NCBI GenBank assembly: GCA_007128555.1
Contig: SKXF01000060.1
Location: forward strand, 1 to 13,405
DNA: 13,405 bases
From: Clostridia bacterium
Lineage (GTDB): Bacteria > Bacillota_E > SLMV01 > PUMD01
Reading direction: 5' to 3'
The notes beneath the pieces are model-generated. The model worked only from the letters and a program-made list of their open reading frames with translations. It searched no databases and was not told where the DNA came from. Below are positions 6,750-13,405 of the stretch, in pieces (positions within the stretch are counted from its first letter, which is position 1; each line of letters opens with the position of its first letter). A program made the position numbers and the translations under genes.

Positions 6750-7602
6750 GGGTTTCAGGGGACTTTTTGGCCATGGGTTGATGAGCCTTGCCTCCATGGG
6801 CACCGTTGCTGTTTCGCTCACCGTTCTGGCCTTCTTCCTGGTGCTGGCGGCCAATCTCACCTTTGTGGCCGACGTCCTGGAGGAACAGGTGGAGATCATC
6901 GCCTACTGTCATCCGAACTTCGATCGGCGGTGGGAGACGACATTGCTGGAGAAGATCGAGGACATGCCCGGGGTACGGGAGGTTGTGTTTGTGTCGAGGG
7001 AATCTGCCCTGGATCGCCTGCGGGAGCAGTTCGGTTCCCAGGCGAGCCTGCTGGATGCGGTGGAGGAGGACAACCCCCTGAGGGATTCCGTGGAGGTTTC
7101 GGTGGTCAGCTCAGCTGACACCGGGGCTGTCGTTCGGTCCCTGAGCCAGCTGGACAGCATTGAGGATGTGGCCTACCAGAGGGAGGTCGTCGATAAAATC
7201 TATGCCCTCACCGAGGCCCTGCGCACGGCAGGGATGGCCCTGGTGTTCATCCTGGGAGGTGTGACCTTCCTGCTGATCAGCAACACGGTCAGGCTCTCCA
7301 TTTATGCCAGGCGCCGCGAGATGGAGGTCATGCGGCTGGTCGGAGCCACTCCGGGGTTCATCTGGGGGCCCCTCGTCGTTGAGGGGATTCTACTGGGGCT
7401 GATTGGAGCTGCGGTGGCGGGCGGGGTGATCGCCTGGGGATACATCGACCTTGTGGCCGCCGTTGAGAGTTCCCTCCCCTTTGTTCCCATGGTGGGACCG
7501 CGGCCCCTCCTTGAGAATTTGATGCAGTTACTCATTGTTTGTGGAGCCATTATTGGATTGATCAGCAGCTGGTTCTCGGTGCGGCGCTATGCCCGCGCAT
7601 GA
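6709..7602 (+). CDS. ftsX: Cell division membrane protein FtsX
   Basis: FtsX is the membrane partner of FtsE; its outer loop grips and activates the cognate hydrolase. From ATG 6709 the protein has 297 residues. Layout: short cytoplasmic N terminus, membrane segment about 28-53, extracellular domain about 55-170 with the typical DNPLRDSVEV (121-130), then segments about 173-193, 218-243 and 270-290. The cytoplasmic loop RRREMEVMRLVGAT (201-214) between segments 2 and 3 is the hallmark of the family. AAGG at 6699-6702 gives good spacing to ATG 6709; ATG 6691 and ATG 6718 are alternatives. The gene begins inside ftsE, so translation is probably coupled. Its stop is followed after 12 bases by the chosen start of the hydrolase gene, which supports one functional unit. 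Confidence 0.94.
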   Translation: MNRMLTLLRRSVVEGFRGLFGHGLMSLASMGTVAVSLTVLAFFLVLAANLTFVADVLEEQVEIIAYCHPNFDRRWETTLLEKIEDMPGVREVVFVSRESALDRLREQFGSQASLLDAVEEDNPLRDSVEVSVVSSADTGAVVRSLSQLDSIEDVAYQREVVDKIYALTEALRTAGMALVFILGGVTFLLISNTVRLSIYARRREMEVMRLVGATPGFIWGPLVVEGILLGLIGAAVAGGVIAWGYIDLVAAVESSLPFVPMVGPRPLLENLMQLLIVCGAIIGLISSWFSVRRYARA

Positions 7603-7614
7603 GTGCGAGGAGCG

Positions 7615-8823
7615 ATGCATGTGTCTGACCTGATGCAAAGATCTGAGAAATGGCGGCGTGGAGTCACTCTGGTTTGTGTTGTGCTTCTGACCCTGTTTGC
7701 AGTCACGACCCACTCGCCCCGACCGACCGCGGAAGCCATGTCGTCCAATATCCGCCAGGAGATCGACAATCTGCGGAACAGCCTCTCGCGCGTCCAGGGC
7801 GACATCGAGCAATACAAGCGGGATTTGACCCAACTGCAGGGAGAGAAGGAGGGCGTGTCCCGGGAGCTGAACCAGGTTCAACTTGAACTGCGCCAGGTGG
7901 AGGCCGAACTCGAAGAGGCCAGGATTGCCCTTGACCTGGCGGAACTCGAGGTTCTGCAGGCCGAGGAGGACTTTGACCGGGCCCAGGCCGAGCTCGATCG
8001 AAGGATTGATCTGCTGCACCGGAGGGTCCGGGCGATGTATGAGCTGGGCACGGTGACCTACGTGGAGGTTCTCCTCACAGCTACGGATTTTGCGGACTTC
8101 GTCCGGCGCTTCCAGATGCTACAGGACATTGCCAGCCAGGATGTCAGCATTGTCGAGGCGGTCAGTTACCAGAAAGCCCTCGTGGAGGCGCGGTGGGATA
8201 CCTGGGAGACCCGGCGCCAGGAGGCAGCCGAGTGGCGCCGGGTCGTTGCGGCCCGGAACGATTCCCTCGCTGCCACGGTGGCCCAATACGAGAGCCGGTT
8301 GAACCAGCTGAACAACCGGCAGCAGGAATACCGGGCGGCCATGGACGAGATGGAGCGCCGGTCTGAGCAGATCGCCCGGGACATTACGGAAAAGCAGCGG
8401 GAGCTGGCCCTGGCCGAGGGTGTTCCCTATCTTCAGTGGCCCCTGGACCGGGGAACGTACTGGATCTCGTCCCCCTTCGGTAACCGGTATCACCCCGTAT
8501 TGGGGCAGTGGCGGCTGCACACGGGAGTGGACCTGGCGGCATCCTCGGGAACCACGATTCGGGCGGCGGCAGATGGCATTGTTCTCGATGCAGGCTGGAT
8601 GGGCGGGTACGGTTTGACGGTCATCATTGCACACACCACCTCGGTCTCCACCCTGTATGCCCACGGCTCTACCGTGCTGGTCAATGCAGGGCAGCGGGTG
8701 ACGGCGGGCCAGGCGATCGCCCGGGTGGGCACCACCGGTTGGTCCACGGGACCCCACTTGCATTTCGAGGTGCGCGTCAATGGCGATCCCAAGGATCCTC
8801 TCAAGTATCTTCCCGCACGGTGA
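7615..8823 (+). CDS. Secreted coiled-coil M23 (LytM-type) peptidoglycan endopeptidase, EnvC/PcsB-like
   Basis: This is the likely target of FtsEX: an exported enzyme that cuts peptide cross-links in the wall at division or elongation sites. From ATG 7615 it has 402 residues. It has a basic N end and hydrophobic core (about 16-30) as signal peptide or anchor, then coiled-coil heptads about 45-270. These are broken by RAMYELGTVTYVEVLL (139-154), a pattern seen in PcsB/CwlO/EnvC-type proteins. The M23 domain is at about 280-400. Zinc-site residues are present: H302 and D306 in HTGVD, and H383 in HLHFE, with H350 and H381 as catalytic-type histidines. Unlike E. coli EnvC, which is degenerate, it should be an active peptidase. 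The start is uncertain: GAGGAG (7607-7612) is only two bases from ATG 7615 but eight from GTG 7621, and GTG 7603 directly follows the ftsX stop. The choice changes few residues. Confidence 0.92.
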   Translation: MHVSDLMQRSEKWRRGVTLVCVVLLTLFAVTTHSPRPTAEAMSSNIRQEIDNLRNSLSRVQGDIEQYKRDLTQLQGEKEGVSRELNQVQLELRQVEAELEEARIALDLAELEVLQAEEDFDRAQAELDRRIDLLHRRVRAMYELGTVTYVEVLLTATDFADFVRRFQMLQDIASQDVSIVEAVSYQKALVEARWDTWETRRQEAAEWRRVVAARNDSLAATVAQYESRLNQLNNRQQEYRAAMDEMERRSEQIARDITEKQRELALAEGVPYLQWPLDRGTYWISSPFGNRYHPVLGQWRLHTGVDLAASSGTTIRAAADGIVLDAGWMGGYGLTVIIAHTTSVSTLYAHGSTVLVNAGQRVTAGQAIARVGTTGWSTGPHLHFEVRVNGDPKDPLKYLPAR

Positions 8824-8835
8824 GGAGATGATCCC

Positions 8836-9840
8836 TTGACACACTTACATCTAAAGGGGGCACTGCAGGACTTCCCCCAGGCTCCCCTCGGTATCTTTCC
8901 CACACCCCTGCAGCCGCTCCTGCGTCTCGGGGAGAGCATAGGATGTCCGGAGCTGTACATCAAGCGCGATGACCTGACCGGCCTGGCCATGGGAGGCAAC
9001 AAGACCCGTACCCTGGAGTTTCTCCTGGGAGAGGCCCTCAGCAGGGGTGCCGAGACGATCATCACGTCGGGAGCACCCCAGTCGAACCTGTGCTGCCTGA
9101 CCGCTGCGGCCTGTGCCCGGCTGGGCCTCGAGTGCATCCTGATCCACAACGCTGAGCGACCCAAATCTATGACGGGGAACCTGTTCCTCAACCACCTGCT
9201 AGGTGCGGATCTCCGCTTCGTCGGGCACGTCGACGAGGGTCGTCGCGAGGCGATCGTCGTTGAAACCGCTGAGGCCATGGGTGACCGGGCCTTTGCCGTT
9301 CGCAACGGAGGCTCCACGCCCCTCGGTGCCCTGGGCTATGTCCAGGGAGCCGTCGAACTACAGGAGCAGGTGACCCAGAGGGGCATCGACCTGGAGCACG
9401 TGGTCATCGTCGGAGCCATGGCGGGTACGGCATCTGGTTTTGTTGCGGGCAATGCCCTCATGGGGTCTCCCTTTCGCACCCACGTGATCAGCGTTGAGTA
9501 TTCCGAGGAGGTTCTCAGGGGGCTCCTGGAAGACTATGCAGGGGCCGTGATGGATCTTCTCGAGATGGAGCCAGCAGGCTCCCTGTTCGAGGCGGTTCAG
9601 GTCTACGATGAGTTTCTCGGCGAGGGCTATGGGAGGGCGAATCGACCGACCCTGGATGCCGCGCTCCGCGTCGCCCGGACCGAGGGCTTCTTCTGCGAGA
9701 CCGTTTACGTTGCCAAGACGATATCCGGTTTGATTGGGCTGATCGAGCGGGGTGACATCCCATCGGGGGAGGCCGTGTGTACATGGCACACCGGGGGCCA
9801 TCCGGCGCTTTTCACCCAGGCCGATCTGTTCCCGCAGTGA
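8836..9840 (+). CDS. PLP-dependent D-cysteine desulfhydrase / ACC deaminase family enzyme
   Basis: This is a fold-type II PLP enzyme. Characterised members release sulfide and ammonia from D-cysteine, deaminate 1-aminocyclopropane carboxylate, or split L-cysteate; sequence alone does not decide which. The 334 residues are normal length. YIKRDDLTG (41-49) is followed by GGNKTR (53-58), where K56 should hold PLP. SGAPQSN (78-84) is the substrate carboxylate region, HTGGHPALF (318-326) is near the end, and Y265 is in the GEGYG region. The phosphate loop reads GAMAGTASG (193-201), where relatives usually have Ser and a final AG. The start is TTG 8836, with GAGGAG (8822-8827) eight bases upstream overlapping the previous stop; TTG also overlaps a TGA (TTGA) that closes a three-codon ATG frame. 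It is probably co-transcribed with the hydrolase gene but not obviously linked to it in function. Confidence 0.9.
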   Translation: MTHLHLKGALQDFPQAPLGIFPTPLQPLLRLGESIGCPELYIKRDDLTGLAMGGNKTRTLEFLLGEALSRGAETIITSGAPQSNLCCLTAAACARLGLECILIHNAERPKSMTGNLFLNHLLGADLRFVGHVDEGRREAIVVETAEAMGDRAFAVRNGGSTPLGALGYVQGAVELQEQVTQRGIDLEHVVIVGAMAGTASGFVAGNALMGSPFRTHVISVEYSEEVLRGLLEDYAGAVMDLLEMEPAGSLFEAVQVYDEFLGEGYGRANRPTLDAALRVARTEGFFCETVYVAKTISGLIGLIERGDIPSGEAVCTWHTGGHPALFTQADLFPQ

Positions 9841-9909
9841 GCCGGTCTGGACACGCCTGAGGCTGGGCCTAGCTGCTGTTGGATCCTTTCTTCAGTCAGG
9901 AGGTTGTCC

Positions 9910-10653
9910 ATGGAACAGGAGATGTCCCTTTATCGTTCCCTGGCAGGATGGATGCCGCTGCTCACACCTGCATCGAACTACAGGCTCGAGGCCAGCATCT
10001 ACAGGCGCCTGTTTTTGGCCCACGATCCGCAGACCCGCACGGTCCTGGAACTCGGTTCCGGTGGCGGCAACAACGCCTATCACCTGAAACGCCGTTTTGC
10101 CATGACCCTTGTCGACCGCTCACCGGACATGTTGGCCCTGAGCCAGCAGCAGAACCCGGAAAGCGAGCACATCCAGGGTGATATGCGCACCGTCCGTCTC
10201 GACCGCCGGTTTGATGCCGTCTTCATCCATGATGCCATCGCCTATATGACAACGCTCGAGGATCTTGAGAGGGCCCTCACCACCGCCCATGCTCACTGCA
10301 AACCCGGGGGGCAGCTGTTGGTGCAACCGGATTTCTTCCGGGAGACCTTTCGTCCCGGCACCCGGCATGGTGGAACCGACGGACCGGATCGTGCGATGCG
10401 GTATCTCATGTGGATCCGGGACACCGAGCCCGGAGGATGTACCTATACCACGGAGTTTGCCTTTCTGCTCTCCCACGCCGATGGGCATGTCACGGTGGAA
10501 CGCGACACCCACACCATGGGCCTTTTCTCAGAGCAGCAGTGGCTGGACCTGCTGGCCCGGGTGGGGTTTGTCGGGGAGATCGTGGGGGAGGCCCTCGGTG
10601 AGGAAGGGTGCCCTCATCTGAACATCTTGCTGGCCCGCAAGTGCCACGGCTAA
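9910..10653 (+). CDS. Class I SAM-dependent methyltransferase
   Basis: This is a soluble, 247-residue Rossmann-fold methyltransferase; its substrate is unknown. Motif I is VLELGSGGGNN (45-55), the acidic end of strand 2 is LVDRS (67-71), and GDM (90-92) and FDAVFIHDAI (101-110) form the motif II/IV region. KPGGQLLVQP (131-140) follows, then a mostly beta C-terminal part, and the SEQQWLDLLARVGF segment (207-220) is typical of small-molecule methyltransferases. ATG 9910 has a perfect AGGAGG (9898-9903) six bases upstream; the TTG at 9904 touches that site and is excluded. A 69-base gap separates it from the PLP enzyme, so the two are probably on one transcript. Nothing in the neighbours identifies the substrate, although pairing with an amino-acid lyase suggests a small-metabolite role. 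The stop TAA is at 10651-10653. Confidence 0.88.
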   Translation: MEQEMSLYRSLAGWMPLLTPASNYRLEASIYRRLFLAHDPQTRTVLELGSGGGNNAYHLKRRFAMTLVDRSPDMLALSQQQNPESEHIQGDMRTVRLDRRFDAVFIHDAIAYMTTLEDLERALTTAHAHCKPGGQLLVQPDFFRETFRPGTRHGGTDGPDRAMRYLMWIRDTEPGGCTYTTEFAFLLSHADGHVTVERDTHTMGLFSEQQWLDLLARVGFVGEIVGEALGEEGCPHLNILLARKCHG

Positions 10654-10888
10654 CGTATCTGAATCCAGGTTTCCCTGGTAATATGAGGCCCGAGACATGG
10701 AGAGACCCCGTGGTAGCCCCCGGTTCTCGTGGTCCGTTCGAAGCATTGACGTCTGGATCCACCTGTCACCCGTTCAACGTGGGTTCGGTAAGGGTTGCGA
10801 GAGTCGTGGTGTGTGTTGAGTTGCCGTTTGAACGTGTTTCAGGATCGGCCTGGCTGGGGGGCGAAGAACGGATCATTTTGGCGAGAAT
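10654..10888. other. Intergenic region between convergent methyltransferase and phosphotransferase genes
   Basis: These 235 bases lie between two gene 3' ends, where terminators are expected. Only a short hairpin is visible, CCAGG-TTTC-CCTGG (10665-10678), 11 bases after the methyltransferase stop and without a T run. A 7-base inverted repeat CGTTCAA (10771-10777) and TTGAACG (10828-10834) has a 50-base loop. No small gene or RNA was recognised; a plus-strand frame over this region lacks a ribosome site and protein-like composition. Confidence 0.5.
10665..10678 (+). terminator. Weak hairpin after the methyltransferase gene
   Basis: A 5-base stem CCAGG/CCTGG with a TTTC loop is followed by TAATATGA rather than a U-rich tract. 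It could stop or stabilise the 3' end of the ftsE-to-methyltransferase transcript, but it does not meet the usual pattern of an intrinsic terminator. Confidence 0.25.
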
Positions 10889-11875
10889 CTAAGGTGCTGG
10901 GGGCGATTCCGTGTCAACGGTCGGTGTCTCCGTGTGCAGCGTTGAGATCCTTCGATCAATCCTCCCTTGCTCTGCATAGAGCCATTTGAGAATCCTCTCA
11001 TTGCGTTTTGCGGCGTGGATATCATCGATGGTGCAGCTGAATGCCATGAAGATGAGTTGAATGGCATTCAGGATCCCTATCACAGAGGTGATCTCATGGG
11101 TGGTCAACCGGTTCCTTCGACCGTAACTCCTCAACAGCTCGACCAGGAACTCCGGCCACTGAAGTCGCTTTTCCTCCTCATCGAACACGTCGACGAGTAT
11201 GCTGGTTGCCAGGTAGCATGGATCGAATAGCCTGGCTCCCCTCACCGACAGTTCGAAGTCGACAATCCCTGACAGATGATCGTCCCTGATGAGGATATTC
11301 CCCGGGTGCATGTCCCTGTGGATGATCTGTTGGGGCAGCAAGGGGCTGGCTGCCGTCATGTGTCTTTCAAAGTGGGTTAGTGCCGCCATGGCAAAACCGC
11401 AGTCGAGATGTTTCCTGTTCTGAGCGATGATGTGCCGGGATCGTACGACGACGTCATTTACCAGGTTCATGGTCGGGTACCCAGCCAGTTCAATGTCCCT
11501 GAGGGCACCGTGCAGCCGGCCGATGGCTTCACCGACAAACGTGGCTCCTTCAACCAGGACATCGCGTTGGTGGTCCAGGCGGTCCCCTTGCAGGAAAGGG
11601 TACAGAACGTAGAACGTATCTCCATGGGGTGCGCAGTGTCTCCCGTCTCTCGTCACCATGGGAGGTGCCGTGGGAAGGTGCCTCCGCAGCCTGCTGAGGA
11701 GGGCGGCTTCACGGTCCACCTTTTCCGGATCGTCCTGCTCTTTCAGGACATACCTGTTCCTCTGCGTGATGATGGTGTGTACCCTTCCAGCAGTGCCCAG
11801 TTGGTCCGTGGAGCGAACCTCTCCAATGTCCCAATGGGCCGCAGCCAATGCCTTGAGCCGAGCCATCTCCGTCAT
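10889..11875 (-). CDS. APH-like phosphotransferase (COG2334-type kinase fold)
   Basis: The 328-residue protein belongs to the aminoglycoside phosphotransferase/choline kinase superfamily. Members phosphorylate small alcohols, antibiotics or proteins; homoserine kinase II, SrkA and CotS-type coat proteins are relatives. Visible are K45 in YVLKEQ for ATP, YPFLQGD (92-98), GRLHGAL (119-125), the Brenner loop HRDMHPGNILI (186-196, with H186, D188 and N193) and the metal-binding DFE at 206-208. All catalytic residues are present, so an active kinase is likely, but the substrate cannot be named. The C-terminal 20 residues are Thr/Pro-rich and probably disordered. The GC of sampled 60-base lines is 45 to 52 percent, against 57 to 68 percent in lines of neighbours, and it is the only minus-strand gene in the right half. 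Both features hint at acquisition. The start ATG 11875 has a loosely placed GGGGGA upstream and overlaps a possible small upstream frame by ATGA. Confidence 0.85.
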   Translation of the reverse strand: MTEMARLKALAAAHWDIGEVRSTDQLGTAGRVHTIITQRNRYVLKEQDDPEKVDREAALLSRLRRHLPTAPPMVTRDGRHCAPHGDTFYVLYPFLQGDRLDHQRDVLVEGATFVGEAIGRLHGALRDIELAGYPTMNLVNDVVVRSRHIIAQNRKHLDCGFAMAALTHFERHMTAASPLLPQQIIHRDMHPGNILIRDDHLSGIVDFELSVRGARLFDPCYLATSILVDVFDEEEKRLQWPEFLVELLRSYGRRNRLTTHEITSVIGILNAIQLIFMAFSCTIDDIHAAKRNERILKWLYAEQGRIDRRISTLHTETPTVDTESPPAP

Positions 11876-12045
11876 GGAACGTATCCCCCAGTCGTGTGAT
11901 GCTGCACCGATATGTCATATACCATCAGACCTGGTTGAGCCCGCCGAAGACGAGAAGTCCACATGTTTAGTGGCCTGGAGCGTGAAACGGCAGCGTTGCC
12001 TGCCCACACCTTCATGTTCCTGGTGGAAATCCTCCGGTCCTTCAT
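11872..12045 (-). CDS. Possible 57-codon leader frame upstream of the phosphotransferase gene
   Basis: On the minus strand an ATG (12045-12043) preceded by AAGGA (12053-12049), with a short four-base gap, opens a 57-codon frame. It ends in TGA at 11874-11872 and so overlaps the phosphotransferase ATG as ATGA, the classic layout of coupled genes. The product would be basic and Trp/Arg-rich (it begins MKDRRISTRNMKVWAG), has no recognisable domain or membrane segment, and about 60 percent of its third positions are G or C. The same DNA carries another open frame, so chance is a fair explanation. It is listed because start, ribosome site and coupling all agree. Confidence 0.2.
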   Translation of the reverse strand: MKDRRISTRNMKVWAGNAAVSRSRPLNMWTSRLRRAQPGLMVYDISVQHHTTGGYVP

Positions 12046-12077
12046 CTATCCTTAATGAATAGGTACTATCGTATAGG

Positions 12078-12110
12078 TTGACCCAATCTCCTTGTACCCT
12101 GATGTATAAT
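12078..12110 (+). promoter_or_regulatory. Putative promoter of the S41 protease gene
   Basis: A perfect -10 box TATAAT (12105-12110) is preceded by TG directly. TTGACC (12078-12083) is a good -35 match, but the spacer is 21 bases, longer than the usual 17. Transcription would begin near 12117, giving a leader of about 47 bases to the GTG at 12164. The box explains how the protease can be expressed despite the opposing phosphotransferase gene just upstream. Confidence 0.5.
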
Positions 12111-12163
12111 CATATCAGGCGTATCTTGCAGTGTTGAGACGTAATAGTGTTGCAGAGGAAGGG

Positions 12164-13405
12164 GTGTCCACGTTGCAGGAAGACGAAACTGGATTGATCA
12201 GGCTCACCAGGGGGCAGGGCGTAGCCTGTGTCATCGTGCTGGTCCTGGTGTCTGCCCTGGTTACCTTTGGCATCACGAGCGCCTATTTCACGTCTCCTCC
12301 CGCTGAGCCGGGCGTTTCCGATATCATAGTGGGGGCTGAAAACTATCCTGAACTGGTTCAGGCCGCCATGATCGTCATGGAGAACTACATTGATGATGAG
12401 AAGGTGTCGTCTGAATCCCTGGTCGAGGGAGCCATCCGAGGGCTTGTGGGCAGTACCGGAGATCCCTATTCCATGTATTTTGATGCTTCGGCCATGAGGG
12501 ACTTCCAGCGAGAAACCATGGAGGGCGAATACTCCGGCATCGGAACGTCCATCCTCGAAGTGGAGGGATACGTCACGATCATGGTTCCTTTTGAGGGCAC
12601 ACCGGCGGCAACCACACCCTTCGAGAATGCGACTCCTGACGATCCCGTGGGGCTGAGGCCCGGGGACCGGATCCTCCGTGTTGAGGATGTGGATGTGGTG
12701 GGTATGGCTGCGGATCACGTGGCAGAGCTTATAAGGGGGCCCGTTGGTGAGGTCGTGACGGTTGAGATTCAGCGACCGGATACGGGCCAGAACCTGGTGT
12801 TTATGATCGAACGCGATACGATCGAGATCCCGACGGTCCGCGGCGAGGTGATTGATGGAGACCTCGGCCTGATCGTGATCAGTCGCTTCACCGCAAATAC
12901 CCCTGACCAGGTGCGTCACTACATGTCTGAGCTCGAGGATGCCGGGATCGAGGGGTTGATCATCGATGTGCGCAACAACGCAGGCGGGACCCTCGCAGAA
13001 TGCGTCGAGGTGGCGTCCCTGTTCGTGCCCGCTGGCCCGGTCGTCATTACCGTGGACCGGGAGGGTACAGAGGATGTACGCGAGGTGACTGGAACGGGTT
13101 ATCCTGGCCCCATGGTGGTCCTGGTCAACGGGTACAGTGCCAGCGCGGCAGAGATCCTCGCCGGGGCTCTGAGGGATCGGATGGCTGTTCCCCTGGTGGG
13201 CGAGAGAACCTTTGGTAAGGGATCGGTGCAGCATCTTTACTACCTGGACCGTGCCAGGCCCTCGGGCATGAAGATCACCACGGAACGATACCTGACCCCT
13301 TCCCGATACAGCATCGAGGAAGAGGGAGGGCTCAGGCCGGACATAGCGGTTCCCTGGTCGGAAGGTGCCCTGATGGGCGATCCCGAGAGCGACCCTCAGC
13401 TGAAC
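12164..13405 (+). CDS. ctpA: S41 C-terminal processing peptidase, 5' part
   Basis: CtpA/CtpB/Prc proteases cut the C-terminal ends of exported proteins outside the membrane; partners include wall hydrolases and, in spore formers, signalling proteins. The 414 visible residues run off the window end without a stop. One membrane segment at about 19-42 anchors it, then an N-terminal helical region, a PDZ domain (about 120-205) and the protease core. Nucleophile S327 lies in GYSASAAEILAGAL and general base K352 in TFGKGSVQ, with the same 25-residue spacing as Prc; Q356 follows. GLRPGD in the PDZ domain is preceded by an apparent insertion (about 147-162). GTG 12164 has GAGG (12155-12158) five bases upstream; GTG 12131 and TTG 12173 are alternatives, and 12131 is too close to the presumed transcript start. 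A ctp gene near ftsEX is known in Bacillota (Bacillus ctpB). Confidence 0.93.
   Translation, partial: MSTLQEDETGLIRLTRGQGVACVIVLVLVSALVTFGITSAYFTSPPAEPGVSDIIVGAENYPELVQAAMIVMENYIDDEKVSSESLVEGAIRGLVGSTGDPYSMYFDASAMRDFQRETMEGEYSGIGTSILEVEGYVTIMVPFEGTPAATTPFENATPDDPVGLRPGDRILRVEDVDVVGMAADHVAELIRGPVGEVVTVEIQRPDTGQNLVFMIERDTIEIPTVRGEVIDGDLGLIVISRFTANTPDQVRHYMSELEDAGIEGLIIDVRNNAGGTLAECVEVASLFVPAGPVVITVDREGTEDVREVTGTGYPGPMVVLVNGYSASAAEILAGALRDRMAVPLVGERTFGKGSVQHLYYLDRARPSGMKITTERYLTPSRYSIEEEGGLRPDIAVPWSEGALMGDPESDPQLN

Noticed and set aside
8490..9317. 275-codon minus-strand frame spanning the hydrolase and PLP enzyme genes
   Set aside because: It crosses two well-supported plus-strand genes and has Arg/Ser/Pro-rich shadow composition.
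10608..10892. 94-codon plus-strand frame after the methyltransferase
   Set aside because: It starts inside the methyltransferase without a ribosome site and has no recognisable features.
12110..13234. 374-codon minus-strand frame
   Set aside because: It is the antisense of the S41 protease, whose plus-strand frame has all catalytic motifs; the His/Arg/Gly-rich translation is typical of a shadow frame.

Overview
The window looks like a stretch of chromosome from a GC-rich Bacillota (Firmicutes), probably a clostridial-type lineage. The prfB ... ftsE-ftsX-murein hydrolase ... S41 protease order recalls the Bacillus/Clostridium arrangement. The CsaB-type pyruvyltransferase is typical of bacteria that anchor SLH-domain surface proteins to a pyruvylated wall polymer, and transketolase is split into two subunit genes. 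The lineage is inferred from gene content only. The window opens inside prfB and closes inside an S41 protease gene, so both end genes are partial.

Left block, positions 1-3364, plus strand: the 3' part of prfB (release factor 2), a WecG/TagA-type glycosyltransferase, and the N- and C-terminal transketolase subunits, which overlap by 8 bases. This reads as one operon. Facing it, and ending one base after the second transketolase gene, is a 739-residue minus-strand protein (3366-5585). It joins a GT4 glycosyltransferase to a CsaB-type polysaccharide pyruvyltransferase. Together with the TagA-like enzyme it points to assembly and pyruvylation of a secondary wall polymer.

Middle block: a 456-base non-coding interval (5586-6041) holds short palindromes, operator-like repeats and an AT-rich island. 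After it come ftsE, ftsX and a secreted coiled-coil M23 peptidase, tightly packed. This is the usual FtsEX system, in which a membrane ABC complex switches on a peptidoglycan hydrolase outside the cell. A PLP-dependent enzyme of the D-cysteine desulfhydrase/ACC deaminase family and a small class I methyltransferase follow on the same strand.

Right block: an APH-like phosphotransferase on the minus strand, in DNA of visibly lower GC (about 50 percent in sampled lines), sits between the methyltransferase and the S41 C-terminal processing protease. The protease has its own near-perfect -10 box. The desulfhydrase, methyltransferase and phosphotransferase genes therefore look like accessory genes inside an otherwise conserved cell-envelope neighbourhood. 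No tRNA, rRNA, CRISPR array, insertion sequence or phage gene was seen. No clearly new multi-gene system is evident. The points most worth a second look are the GT4-CsaB fusion, the insertion in the PDZ domain of the protease, the accessory genes before it, and the start and leader questions noted below.
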